Positions 8,397 to 16,892 of a stretch of 64,000 nt of DNA are shown here, piece after piece (the stretch's first letter is position 1; each line of letters starts with the position of its first letter). Source of the stretch: Marinobacter confluentis (GTDB lineage: Bacteria; Pseudomonadota; Gammaproteobacteria; Pseudomonadales; Oleiphilaceae); NCBI RefSeq assembly GCF_004785685.1, contig NZ_SRPF01000004.1, positions 124,001-188,000 of the forward strand. Reading direction: 5' to 3'. The translations under genes and the position numbers were made by a program. A model generated the notes under the pieces. It had not been told where the DNA came from. It ran no database searches and saw nothing but the letters and a program-made list of their open reading frames with translations.

Positions 8397-8635
8397 ATCA
8401 AGGATGACAGGGAAAGGGACCACGCACTGGATGCACCCCTGCACTGGACGCGGGGAGAGGCAAGGACACAGGGACGCCTCGCTTAAGGGACACTAATTGG
8501 ATTGTCGGCTCGGAGGCTGACTCCACGGACGGGTTACAGGAATTACGGATAACTTCGGCAACAGGGTGGTTGTCGACACCGCAGGGATGCGATGACCTGT
8601 TCCGGAAAGGGCAACTTCACAGTTGCCCTTTTTTT
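8397..8635 (+). ncRNA. RsmZ/CsrB-like RsmA/CsrA-sequestering small RNA
   Basis: This intergenic stretch encodes no protein but carries 16 GGA triplets between 8402 and 8606. Many are in A-GGA or CA-GGGA contexts (8402, 8411, 8417, 8429, 8446, 8454, 8464, 8472, 8488, 8499, 8512, 8527, 8539, 8547, 8585, 8604). It ends in a strong Rho-independent terminator. Such RNAs titrate RsmA/CsrA, the translational repressor that binds GGA in hairpin loops. A -10 hexamer TATAGT is at 8385-8390, placing the start near 8397 and giving about 240 nt; no good -35 is seen, as expected for an activator-dependent promoter. The GacA-type box at 8211-8228 supports Gac control. Which subclass it belongs to (RsmX, Y, Z or CsrB) cannot be told by eye. 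Confidence 0.88.
8606..8635 (+). terminator. Terminator of the Rsm-like RNA
   Basis: The 11-bp stem AAAGGGCAACT/AGTTGCCCTTT with loop TCAC (8606-8631) is followed by further T residues to 8635. Confidence 0.95.
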
Positions 8636-8659
8636 ATGCCTTCACGGGCCGTCTGACGG

Positions 8660-9310
8660 TTATGCCAGATAGATTCTTACCTGGTTGAACTCCTCGAATT
8701 CGTGCAGGTCTGGCCAGGTCCGTGACTGCCGAATGGCCTGCTGGTGATAAGCACCGTTACCAAGATCCTTCAGCCGCGAATCTGCCAACAGTACCGCTGG
8801 CACTGCCTGGCGGAACACCTCAAGCAATGGACGATTGTCGGGGTCATAAAGCACATCTGCTGCGGTCAGCAGTTCAACGCCTGCAGGCCGTTGCCCCCAG
8901 TCATTACAGAGCGTCAGGTTCACCTTATTGAGCTCGGCATTTGCGGACGCGGCATCCAGGGCGGCAGGGTCGGTGTCACAGGCAATGGCTTCACTGGCAC
9001 CCGCCATGGCAGCGGCGATTGCAACCACACCAGAACCTGAACCAAAGTCCAGAATTCGCTTGCCCCGAACCAGCTCGGGGTGTTCCAGAATGTAAGCGGC
9101 CAACACCTGGCCGCTGGCCCAACAGAATGACCAGTAGGCGGGCTGAGCCACGACCGCCTGGGCCTCGTCGTGGCTGATTGGCCCTTCCAGAACGGTCGGA
9201 TCAAACAGATAGAGGGAAATGTCGGGGCAACCCGCCGGGCGTGTAACCGCCACTCTCCCGCGGCTCAGTGTTTGTGCAAGATGGGCATCAAGAACATCCG
9301 CAGACGCCAT
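8660..9310 (-). CDS. Class I SAM-dependent methyltransferase (PrmA/ETFB-methyltransferase-like)
   Basis: This 216-residue protein has a Rossmann methyltransferase fold. Motif I is LDFGSGSGVVAIAA (about residues 84-97), the acidic motif II is IACDTDP, and a DVLYDPDN motif stands where the family carries its catalytic DxxY/NPPY-like element. The pattern resembles the ETFB-lysine and nicotinamide/PrmA-like methyltransferases, whose substrates are protein side chains or small amines. The substrate here is not determined. GGGAGA lies six bases before the ATG at 9310. It converges on the small RNA and shares the gap to mnmH with a divergent promoter region (9311-9460). Confidence 0.8.
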   Translation of the reverse strand: MASADVLDAHLAQTLSRGRVAVTRPAGCPDISLYLFDPTVLEGPISHDEAQAVVAQPAYWSFCWASGQVLAAYILEHPELVRGKRILDFGSGSGVVAIAAAMAGASEAIACDTDPAALDAASANAELNKVNLTLCNDWGQRPAGVELLTAADVLYDPDNRPLLEVFRQAVPAVLLADSRLKDLGNGAYHQQAIRQSRTWPDLHEFEEFNQVRIYLA

Positions 9311-9460
9311 TAGTGTCTCCCGACTGGATTAACGACGACGCTAACCGAGCGCACTTATTCACGTCATTGTAGCCCGCCAAGACTGCTCAGGCATCCGCTT
9401 CAGGCAAGCCCTGTTGAGTTCCGTTATACTGTCGCCTCATTTTTACCGACGATATTCATC

Positions 9461-10549
9461 ATGCGGTCCAGAGCCGACACCGACGATTACCTAGCGATAT
9501 TCCTGAACGACAGCCCTTTGCTGGACGTGCGGGCGCCGGTGGAATTCCAGCGTGGCAGTTTCCCTACCGCCGTCAACGCACCCCTGATGAACGACGACGA
9601 GCGCCACGAGGTGGGCATCTGCTACAAGGAAAAAGGGCAGGATGCCGCCATTGAGCTGGGCCACCAACTGGTGTCCGGCGATCTGAAAAAGCAGCGCATT
9701 GCTGCCTGGCAACAGTTTGTACGCGAACACCCGGACGGCTACCTGTTCTGTTTTCGCGGTGGCCTGCGTTCGCGCCTGACCCAGCAGTGGATTCAGGAAG
9801 CCGGGCTTGATTACCCGCTGATCAAGGGCGGCTACAAGGCACTCAGGCGCTTCCTGATTGACCAGCTGGAAGAACGCATTGCCAGTTCGGAATTCAGGAT
9901 TGTCAGCGGTCGAACCGGCACAGGCAAAACCCGAGTGCTAAACCAGCTTCCCAATCCCGTCGACCTTGAAGGCCTGGCTAACCATCGTGGCTCAAGCTTC
10001 GGGCGCGAAGTTACACCACAGCCAACCCAGATTGATTTTGAAAACCGCCTGGCCATCGCCATGCTCAAAGCCCACCACAAAGTGGGCGGCCCGGTTTATC
10101 TGGAGGACGAAAGCCGGCTTGTTGGCCGCTGCGCCCTGCCCCACACCCTGCGAGAGCGGATGTCGCAGGCACCCCTGCTGGTACTGGAACAGACCATGGC
10201 AGAACGGGTGAGGATCATCCGTGAGGATTACGTGGTGAAAATGGCCGCCGACTATGCCCGGCGTGATGGCGACGAAGCCGGGTGGCACAATTTCGAGGAC
10301 TACCTGCTGAGCGCGCTGGACCGCATTCGCAAGCGCCTCGGCGGGGAGCGCCACCAGTCCCTGCGCCAGTCTATGCTCGGCGCCCTTGAGAACCAGCGCG
10401 CAACCGGTGACGTAGGTGGCCACGATCAGTGGATTCAGTCCCTGCTCGAGAACTACTATGACCCCATGTACGACTATCAGCTGGAACAGAAAGCTGGCCG
10501 GATTCTGGTCAGAGGCGGCCCGGATGTCATTCGTGAATTCGCCGCTTGA
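9461..10549 (+). CDS. mnmH: tRNA 2-selenouridine synthase MnmH (SelU)
   Basis: MnmH replaces sulfur of 2-thiouridine at the tRNA wobble position by selenium, through a geranylated intermediate, using selenophosphate. The 362-residue protein has the two expected parts. An N-terminal rhodanese domain carries the catalytic Cys97 in FCFRGGLRS. A C-terminal P-loop domain carries GRTGTGKT at about residues 149-156. Its length equals the E. coli protein (364). The ATG at 9461 starts directly at the conserved domain. No selD is in the window, so the selenium donor must come from elsewhere or the enzyme may act only in geranylation. It stands alone before mscS. Confidence 0.94.
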   Translation: MRSRADTDDYLAIFLNDSPLLDVRAPVEFQRGSFPTAVNAPLMNDDERHEVGICYKEKGQDAAIELGHQLVSGDLKKQRIAAWQQFVREHPDGYLFCFRGGLRSRLTQQWIQEAGLDYPLIKGGYKALRRFLIDQLEERIASSEFRIVSGRTGTGKTRVLNQLPNPVDLEGLANHRGSSFGREVTPQPTQIDFENRLAIAMLKAHHKVGGPVYLEDESRLVGRCALPHTLRERMSQAPLLVLEQTMAERVRIIREDYVVKMAADYARRDGDEAGWHNFEDYLLSALDRIRKRLGGERHQSLRQSMLGALENQRATGDVGGHDQWIQSLLENYYDPMYDYQLEQKAGRILVRGGPDVIREFAA

Positions 10550-10635
10550 TGCACTCAAGTCGCAAACTTCTGCTATAACCAATCGCAGACGAACTGTATT
10601 CAGAAGAAACATTTTCAGAAAAAAGGAGCGAACCG

Positions 10636-11472
10636 ATGGAAGACCTTGTAGGCAACATTAACGTGCCGGAACTCTATGAACAGGCCAGTAGCCTGATCAT
10701 GGCCTACGCCCCCAAGCTGCTTCTGGCCATTGTAACGCTCGTTGTCGGTCTCTGGCTGATCAACCGCATGATCGGTGTCATGGACAAGAAGCTGGGCGCG
10801 AAAGACCCGACCCTGAACAAGTTCCTGTGCGGACTGATCAGCGCAATCCTGAAAGTCATGCTGCTGATCTCGGTTGCCTCAATGATCGGCATCGAGACGA
10901 CATCCTTCATTGCCGTTATTGGTGCCGCCGGCCTGGCCATTGGCCTGGCCCTGCAGGGCAGCCTGTCCAACTTCGCCGGAGGCGTGCTGATCCTGATTTT
11001 CAAGCCGTTCAAGGTGGGCGATACCATTGAAGCCCAGGGCTTCCTGGGTGCCGTTGCAGAAATCCAGATCCTCTACACCGTGGTGAACACCTTCGACAAC
11101 CGTCGTATCGTTATTCCCAACGGCAGCCTGTCCAACGCCACCCTGGTCAACGTCAGCATCTACGATACCCGTCGCTGCGACATGACCTTCGGTATTCACT
11201 ACGATGACGATATCGACAAGGCCAAAGCTATCCTCCAGCGCCTGTTCGATGAAGACGAGCGCTCGCTGAAAGACCCGGCGCCCCGCATCTGCGTTGGCAG
11301 CCTGGGCGACAACTCGGTCAACCTTATGTTCCGCGCCTGGGTACCAACCGATGATCTCTGGCCCTACTACTGGGATATGCATGAGAAGGTCAAGAAGGCC
11401 TTTGATGAGGCGGGCATCACCATTCCGTTCCCACAGCGGGATGTGCATGTCTACAACAAGGCGAGTGACTGA
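10636..11472 (+). CDS. mscS: Small-conductance mechanosensitive channel (MscS family)
   Basis: The protein has 278 residues, close to E. coli MscS (286). It has three predicted membrane helices, the third being the Gly/Ala-rich pore helix around GAAGLAIGLALQGSLSNFAGG (about residues 96-115). A cytosolic beta domain (FKVGDTIEAQGFLG) and alpha/beta vestibule domain follow. The channel opens on membrane tension during hypo-osmotic shock and releases solutes. AGGAG lies about 10 bases before the ATG at 10636. A strong hairpin follows at 11534-11565. Confidence 0.94.
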   Translation: MEDLVGNINVPELYEQASSLIMAYAPKLLLAIVTLVVGLWLINRMIGVMDKKLGAKDPTLNKFLCGLISAILKVMLLISVASMIGIETTSFIAVIGAAGLAIGLALQGSLSNFAGGVLILIFKPFKVGDTIEAQGFLGAVAEIQILYTVVNTFDNRRIVIPNGSLSNATLVNVSIYDTRRCDMTFGIHYDDDIDKAKAILQRLFDEDERSLKDPAPRICVGSLGDNSVNLMFRAWVPTDDLWPYYWDMHEKVKKAFDEAGITIPFPQRDVHVYNKASD

Positions 11473-11533
11473 GCGCTCATTTACACAATCTGTTACTCGC
11501 ATTCTCAAGAGCCTCAACTAAGCTGACCAATGA

Positions 11534-11565
11534 TGGCGGTGGCAATTTCATGCATGCCACCGCCA
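11534..11565. other. Strong GC-rich hairpin between mscS and the deacylase gene
   Basis: The arms TGGCGGTGGCA (11534-11544) and TGCCACCGCCA (11555-11565) pair perfectly over 11 bp around a 10-base loop. No T-run follows, so it may be a weak or Rho-assisted terminator, an mRNA-end stabiliser or a protein site. Confidence 0.6.
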
Positions 11566-11622
11566 GGTCATTGAAGCCAGTGGTTTCAATACCGCTGTCA
11601 TTGCTGGTTAGAGGTCATCACT

Positions 11623-12183
11623 ATGCCGGTACAGCAGTTGAAGAAGCATCTTGATAAGGCAGGCATTGAGTACATGTGCCTGTCCCACCCGCCCGCATTT
11701 ACCGCCCAGGAACTTGCCCATCACGTAAAAATCGCCGGAGACCGTGTGGTCAAAACGGTGATCATCGAGCTGGACGGCAAAATGGCCATGCTGGTCATGC
11801 CGGCAACCTGGCGGATACGCTGGGACCGATTGACCCGGATACTGGACACGGATTTTGTTGACCTGGCCGACGAACAGGAATTCCAGGACCGCTTTCCCGA
11901 CTGCGAAGTCGGCGCCATGCCACCCTTCGGCAACCTGTTTCACATGCCGGTTTACTGCGCCGAAGCCCTGACCAGGCAACCGGAACTGGCGTTTGCCGCC
12001 GGCACCCACACTGAATCCATTCACATGAAAACCCGTGATTTTCTTGAGCTGGTGCGGCCTATGGTGCTTGAGCAGGGGTTCGTGAAACCGGGCACCCAGA
12101 AGCCTGCCTGGCTGGCCCGCAAGCGCGCAACCGGCGGCGAAAGCCTGGCCGAGGGGCATGCCGCCAACCTGGCCGGATACTGA
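11623..12183 (+). CDS. YbaK/ProX-type aminoacyl-tRNA deacylase domain protein
   Basis: This 186-residue protein has a YbaK/ProXp-type editing domain. The conserved Lys of the KTVIIELDGK stretch (about residue 45) lies where the family positions its catalytic Lys. The segment GAMPPFGNLFHMPVYCAEAL is the conserved substrate-pocket Gly-x-x-Pro-Pro-Phe-Gly stretch. Members hydrolyse mischarged tRNAs such as Cys- or Ala-tRNA(Pro), or other non-cognate pairs. Which one this enzyme clears cannot be read from sequence. The C-terminal 35 residues extend beyond the usual domain. The ATG at 11623 has AGAGG about eight bases upstream. Confidence 0.85.
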   Translation: MPVQQLKKHLDKAGIEYMCLSHPPAFTAQELAHHVKIAGDRVVKTVIIELDGKMAMLVMPATWRIRWDRLTRILDTDFVDLADEQEFQDRFPDCEVGAMPPFGNLFHMPVYCAEALTRQPELAFAAGTHTESIHMKTRDFLELVRPMVLEQGFVKPGTQKPAWLARKRATGGESLAEGHAANLAGY

Positions 12184-12273
12184 GCTGTCAACAGGCTAAA
12201 GCCTGCCTGGGGTCGTATTGTTTGTCTGAGCAGGTTCTTTGCGTAAACTGAGGACCTCAGACAGGATTCCTCT

Positions 12274-13560
12274 ATGACTCAGGCATTTGATGTAGTAATT
12301 GTTGGCGCCGGCATGGTGGGTGCAGCCCTGGCCACCGGTCTCGGACGCAGTGGCTTCAAGGTAGCCCTGATTGATCAGGCAGAGCCGGCCACCTTCGATG
12401 CAGACCTGCCACCGGATATACGGGTATCCGCCATCAGCGCCGGTAGCGAACGCTACCTGGCAGAACTCGGCGCCTGGCCCGCCATCAAAGCGATGCGTAC
12501 CACTGTCTATACCCGCCTTGCGGTATGGGACGAAACCCGCCACCCCCTGAGCAACCTTCTGCCGCGCAAACTGGCGGAGGTCACCTTTGATGCCTGTGCT
12601 CTCGGCGCAAGCCACCTCGGTCACATTGTCGAAAACGCCGTCACCCAGCGGGCGCTCTGGAACTCGGCCAGCAGCGAGCCCGGCGTTACCTGCTTCCCCG
12701 GCCGCACCCTGACGGCCCTGGACAACGGAGCCGAGGCGGCACAGGTAACGCTGGATAACCATGACATTCTGGATGGCCGGTTAATCGTAGGCGCTGACGG
12801 AGGCAACTCCGGAGTCAGGGCTCTTGCAGGCATAGGCGTTCGACGGGATCAATACCAGCAGCAGGCCATGGTGATTTCAGCCCGCTACCGTGGGCCAGTG
12901 AAAGACATTACCTGGCAGGGTTTCTACCCCAGCGGGCCCCGGGCATTTCTGCCGCTACACAGTGCTGATGGTGACCAATGCTGGGCATCGCTGGTGTGGT
13001 ACGACTCGCCGGACACCCTCGCGCGACTCAAGGCCCTGAGTAACGAACAACTGCTGCAGGAAATCACCCGTGCTTTTCCGCAAGAGTTGCCCCCGCTGAC
13101 CCACATTGAGGCAAAAGCCAGCTTCCCGATTGCCCGCCAGCATGCCAAACGCTACGTAAACCAGCGAGTGGTGCTGGTTGGCGATGCCGCCCACACCATC
13201 AACCCGCTGGCTGGCCAGGGCGTCAACCTTGGCTTTCAGGATGCCCGCTGCCTGCAGACCCAGCTACGGGAAGCGCAGCGGGCGGGCAAGGACCTGGCCG
13301 ATCCTGGCTTACTCGCCGCCTATGAGCATCAGCGGCGCCCGGCCAATCGGCGGATGATGTTGGCCATGGATCTGTTCTACCACCTGTTCAGCAACCGCAC
13401 TCCGCCGCTGCACCTGCTGCGGAATCTGGGCCTGGGCGCTGCCAGAGCCATGCCCTTTGCCCGCAACCAGGTTGCCCGTTACGCTATGGGCATCGACGAC
13501 GAACTGCCACCCCTGGCCAGCCAGATAGCCCGGCGACGGCCAGGATTCAAGACTCTTTAA
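12274..13560 (+). CDS. ubiF: UbiF-like ubiquinone biosynthesis FAD monooxygenase
   Basis: This 428-residue flavoprotein belongs to the UbiH/UbiF/VisC family. It carries the N-terminal dinucleotide motif VGAGMVGAALA (about residues 10-20), the middle DG motif VGADGGNSGVR (about 173-183) and the FAD motif GDAAHTINPLAGQGVNLG (about 304-321). Several stretches outside the motifs look like E. coli UbiF rather than UbiH: PDIRVSAISAGSERYL, SLVWYDSPD and MDLFYHLFSNRTPPLHLLRN. UbiF hydroxylates demethoxyubiquinol late in ubiquinone synthesis. AGGA precedes the ATG at 12274 by seven bases. It may be co-transcribed with the HIT gene 27 bases downstream. The choice of UbiF over other family members is from remembered sequence. 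Confidence 0.88.
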   Translation: MTQAFDVVIVGAGMVGAALATGLGRSGFKVALIDQAEPATFDADLPPDIRVSAISAGSERYLAELGAWPAIKAMRTTVYTRLAVWDETRHPLSNLLPRKLAEVTFDACALGASHLGHIVENAVTQRALWNSASSEPGVTCFPGRTLTALDNGAEAAQVTLDNHDILDGRLIVGADGGNSGVRALAGIGVRRDQYQQQAMVISARYRGPVKDITWQGFYPSGPRAFLPLHSADGDQCWASLVWYDSPDTLARLKALSNEQLLQEITRAFPQELPPLTHIEAKASFPIARQHAKRYVNQRVVLVGDAAHTINPLAGQGVNLGFQDARCLQTQLREAQRAGKDLADPGLLAAYEHQRRPANRRMMLAMDLFYHLFSNRTPPLHLLRNLGLGAARAMPFARNQVARYAMGIDDELPPLASQIARRRPGFKTL

Positions 13561-13587
13561 AGAACAGTCAGAACAAAAGGAAAGCCC

Positions 13588-13953
13588 ATGTCCGGAACCA
13601 TATTCACCAAAATCATTAACCGCGAAATTCCCGCGGACATTGTTTTTGAGGACGACATCAGCCTGGCGTTCCGGGACATTAACCCACAGGCTCCAGTGCA
13701 CCTGCTGATCATTCCGAAAAAAGAAATCGCAACGATCAATGACGTTGAAGAAGGCGACCGCGAACTTGTCGGCCATTTATACTGGGTTGCCGCCAGACTG
13801 GCGAAAGAGATGGGCTTTGACGATGACGGCTACAGGGTGGTCATGAACTGCGGAGAGAACGCAGGGCAGACGGTATTTCACATCCATCTGCACCTGCTGG
13901 CGGGCAAACCCCTTGGCTGGCCGCCCTATACGGACCGGATGAAGCAGGGCTGA
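13588..13953 (+). CDS. hinT: HIT domain purine nucleoside phosphoramidase (HinT-like)
   Basis: The 121-residue protein is one HIT domain. It has the family start MSGTIFTKIINREIPADIV and the catalytic triad motif HIHLHLLAG (residues about 98-106), whose middle His is the nucleophile. HinT-type proteins hydrolyse adenosine 5'-phosphoramidates and aminoacyl-adenylates. AAAGGAAAG precedes the ATG. It converges on phoU with only four bases between the two stops. Confidence 0.93.
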   Translation: MSGTIFTKIINREIPADIVFEDDISLAFRDINPQAPVHLLIIPKKEIATINDVEEGDRELVGHLYWVAARLAKEMGFDDDGYRVVMNCGENAGQTVFHIHLHLLAGKPLGWPPYTDRMKQG

Positions 13954-13957
13954 AATT

Positions 13958-14680
13958 TCAGCGCCCGACCACCTTTTCGGCTTCTTCCACCGGCGTGTGT
14001 CGGACATCCTCACCCTTGACCATGAAGATCACGTTCTCGGCAATATTGCAGGCGTGATCCCCGACTCGCTCAAGGGCGCGGAGAATCCACATCACCGACA
14101 TACAACGGGAGATGTTGCGGGTATCTTCCATCATGAAAGTCAGCAAAGTGCGGGTGGCCGCCTGGTATTCCTCGTCTACCCGTTTGTCTTCTTTCATGAT
14201 CCGCAGTGCCTGCTCCGAATCAAGACGGGCAAAAGCGTCCAGAGCATCGTGCAGCATGCCCAGCACATGATTGCCAATGTGCCGGACCTCGACATAGCCT
14301 CTTGGCGCCTGGCCTTCCTCTGACAGCTTGATGGCAAATTTGGCGATCTTTTTCGCTTCGTCACCGACCCGCTCCAGATCAGAGACCATTTTGATCACCG
14401 CTACCACCAGCCGCAGATCCCGGGCGGTGGGCTGGCGGCGGGCGAGAATCAGTGTGGCTTCCTCGTCCAGCTCGATTTCCATCTGGTCGACTTTCTTGTC
14501 GGTGGCCCGGACTTCATCCGCAAGATGGCCGTCGTTGTCCACCAGTGCATTGATCGCACGGTCGACCTGGGATTCCACCAGCCCGCCCATTTCCAGGAAT
14601 TCACTCTTCAGAGCCATCAGCTCGTCGTTGAATTTGTGCGAAATGTGATCGCCGTAAACATCGTCCTTTTTATCTGGCAT
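13958..14680 (-). CDS. phoU: Phosphate signalling regulator PhoU
   Basis: PhoU is a cytosolic six-helix protein that couples the Pst transporter to the PhoR kinase and keeps the Pho regulon off when phosphate is plentiful. The 240-residue protein has the two tandem three-helix halves with the metal-site patterns (for example DLERVGDEAKKIA near residues 94-106 and ALERVGDHACNIAE near 199-212). The normal length is about 240. It is the last gene of pstS-pstC-pstA-pstB-phoU, 33 bases after pstB. phoB and phoR are not in the window. Confidence 0.96.
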   Translation of the reverse strand: MPDKKDDVYGDHISHKFNDELMALKSEFLEMGGLVESQVDRAINALVDNDGHLADEVRATDKKVDQMEIELDEEATLILARRQPTARDLRLVVAVIKMVSDLERVGDEAKKIAKFAIKLSEEGQAPRGYVEVRHIGNHVLGMLHDALDAFARLDSEQALRIMKEDKRVDEEYQAATRTLLTFMMEDTRNISRCMSVMWILRALERVGDHACNIAENVIFMVKGEDVRHTPVEEAEKVVGR

Positions 14681-14713
14681 AGCTATATTCTCCAGTGTTC
14701 AACCGTACCGGCG

Positions 14714-15604
14714 TTAACCAAAACGACCGGTGATATAGGATTCAGTGAGCTCGTGCTGTGGCGACGTGAACACCTTGTTGGTTTCATTCACTTCAACCAG
14801 ATGCCCCAGGTGGAAATAGGCTGTGCGGTGAGACACGCGAGCCGCCTGCTGCATGGAGTGAGTTACGATCACAATGGTGTAGCTTTCCGACATCTCGGCA
14901 ATCAGTTCCTCAACCCTTGCGGTGGCGATCGGGTCCAGCGCTGAGCATGGCTCGTCCATCAGAATCACTTCCGGGCTGACAGCAATGGCGCGGGCGATAC
15001 ACAAGCGCTGCTGCTGGCCACCTGACATACCGGTTGCGGTGGCATCCAGACGGTCTTTGGCCTCTTCCCAGAGCCCGGCTTTGCGAAGGCTGTTCTCAAC
15101 AATGTCATCCAGCTCTGATTTGCGGTTCGCCAGACCGTGAATCCGTGGCCCATAGGCGACGTTGTCGTAGATCGACTTCGGAAAAGGGTTGGGCTTCTGG
15201 AACACCATGCCCACTCGGGCTCGCAGTTCGACCACGTCGCGCTTGGGGTCATAGATGTCATGGTCATCCAGCGCCAGAGAACCTTTCACCCGGCAGATAT
15301 CAATGCTGTCATTCATCCGGTTCAGGCATCTCAGGAAGGTCGACTTACCACACCCGGACGGACCAATGAATGCAATCACTTCATTACGCCCGATATCCAG
15401 GCTGATGTTCTTGATGGCACGCGCCTGGTCGTAGAACACTTCCACATTGCGAAGCTTGAATTTGGGATCATCGGAAAATGGCTTACCAACGGTTTTGCCT
15501 TCTTCAATGACCGTGTCTTCGGGCTTGTGCTCGGCTACCGAGGCAGCACGCGGCTCATCCTGGTTCTCGGCTTCTGCAGAAATACCGGAGTTCATCGTGT
15601 TCAT
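14714..15604 (-). CDS. pstB: Phosphate ABC transporter ATP-binding protein PstB
   Basis: PstB is the ATPase of the high-affinity phosphate importer. Walker [10 protein letters not shown], the signature SGGQQQR, Walker [13 protein letters not shown] and the H-loop VTHSM are all intact, and the C-terminus ESYITGRFG is typical. The start is ATG 15604, preceded by AAGGAG at good spacing. An in-frame codon at 15631 has no such site and overlaps pstA. The 296-residue protein carries an acidic N-terminal extension of about 40 residues before the usual [10 protein letters not shown] start, as in Pseudomonas-type PstB. Confidence 0.96.
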   Translation of the reverse strand: MNTMNSGISAEAENQDEPRAASVAEHKPEDTVIEEGKTVGKPFSDDPKFKLRNVEVFYDQARAIKNISLDIGRNEVIAFIGPSGCGKSTFLRCLNRMNDSIDICRVKGSLALDDHDIYDPKRDVVELRARVGMVFQKPNPFPKSIYDNVAYGPRIHGLANRKSELDDIVENSLRKAGLWEEAKDRLDATATGMSGGQQQRLCIARAIAVSPEVILMDEPCSALDPIATARVEELIAEMSESYTIVIVTHSMQQAARVSHRTAYFHLGHLVEVNETNKVFTSPQHELTESYITGRFG

Positions 15605-15614
15605 ATCATTCTCC

Positions 15615-16892
15615 TTACCAGCGACGCTCAAGCCGCTTGCGCAGCCAGATCGCCAGTGCGTTCATACTCATCATGAAGGTAAGCAGCACCATGATCCCGG
15701 CAGACGCCAGTTCCACGAAGCCCTGCTCAGAGCTGCTTGCCCAGAGGTAAATCTGTACCGGTAGCACGGTGGCCGAACTGAAAAAGCCGTCCGGAATATC
15801 CACGATAAACGCCACCATGCCAATCAGCAGCAGCGGTGCTGTTTCACCCAGCGCCTGCGCCATGCCGATGATTGAGCCGGTCAACATACCCGGCATCGCC
15901 AGCGGTATCACATGGTGCAGCACCACCTGCATCTTGGAGGCACCAACGCCCTCGGCGGCCTCACGGATAGACGGCGGTACACTTTTGATGGCAGCGCGGC
16001 TGGAAATGATTATGGTCGGCAGCGTCATCAACGCCAGCACCAGGCCACCCACTACCGGAACCGAACGGGGCATGCCAAACAGGCCAATAAAGACCGCCAG
16101 GCCCAGAAGACCGAAGATGATCGACGGCACCGCAGCCAGGTTATTGATGTTGACTTCGATAAAGTCGGTGATCTTGTTCTGGGGGGCGAATTCTTCCAGA
16201 TAGACCGCCGCCGCAATGCCCACGGGAAACGATATGATCAGGGTCACCAGCATGGTCAGCAGGGAACCGACAATCGCCCCAAGAACACCCGCATTGGCAG
16301 GTTCCCTGGAATCCCCCCGGCTGAACAGAACATCGTTGAAGCTGGTATCAATCACGCCTTTTTCAACCAGTTCATCCACCCAGCGCTGCTGCTGTTCAGA
16401 CAGCTTGATGGTGTAACGGGGGTTATCCGCATGTTTGACATACACCGACACCCGGTCGTGTGCCGGCAATTCGATGGTCTGCGTAGTGTTCAGCAAGTCT
16501 GGATTGTCGATCAAGAGATCACGGACCTCGCTGGCCGCATAGGTACCAAGCAGACTACCCAACGCGCGCCTGTCGCTCGCGCTGTCGGCCGTCGGGAAGT
16601 GTTCCTGCAGTGAGGCAATGATCGGCGCCATGAAATCGGCCATGGACCGCTGATCTTCATCGGTCGGATCATCGAGATACATCATCCCGGAATCGAGCGT
16701 CACATCCAAAGTAATCGTGGTTTTGATAAACCCTGTGTGTCCCTTGTTGATAATGTCTGCAAAAAGGGTGAACAGCGACGCCAGCGCAATGGAGATTGCC
16801 AACAGGCCGTACAGCCTGAAACGGCGCTCTTTGCGATACCGGCGCTTCAGCGAATTACGGACGATTTCCGCCTGAGAACGTTGATCAGTCAT
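15615..16892 (-). CDS. pstA: Phosphate ABC transporter permease PstA
   Basis: This membrane subunit of the phosphate importer carries the binding-protein-dependent permease domain in its C-terminal 290 residues, including the EAA-type loop [20 protein letters not shown]. With 425 residues it is longer than the E. coli protein (296). The extra part is a periplasmic segment of about 120 residues between the first and second membrane helices, a feature of the Pseudomonas-type transporter. I place the start at ATG 16892, where pstC's stop overlaps by eight bases and AGGGAA precedes it. The upstream in-frame codon would put a Cys-rich leader inside pstC. Confidence 0.93.
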   Translation of the reverse strand: MTDQRSQAEIVRNSLKRRYRKERRFRLYGLLAISIALASLFTLFADIINKGHTGFIKTTITLDVTLDSGMMYLDDPTDEDQRSMADFMAPIIASLQEHFPTADSASDRRALGSLLGTYAASEVRDLLIDNPDLLNTTQTIELPAHDRVSVYVKHADNPRYTIKLSEQQQRWVDELVEKGVIDTSFNDVLFSRGDSREPANAGVLGAIVGSLLTMLVTLIISFPVGIAAAVYLEEFAPQNKITDFIEVNINNLAAVPSIIFGLLGLAVFIGLFGMPRSVPVVGGLVLALMTLPTIIISSRAAIKSVPPSIREAAEGVGASKMQVVLHHVIPLAMPGMLTGSIIGMAQALGETAPLLLIGMVAFIVDIPDGFFSSATVLPVQIYLWASSSEQGFVELASAGIMVLLTFMMSMNALAIWLRKRLERRW

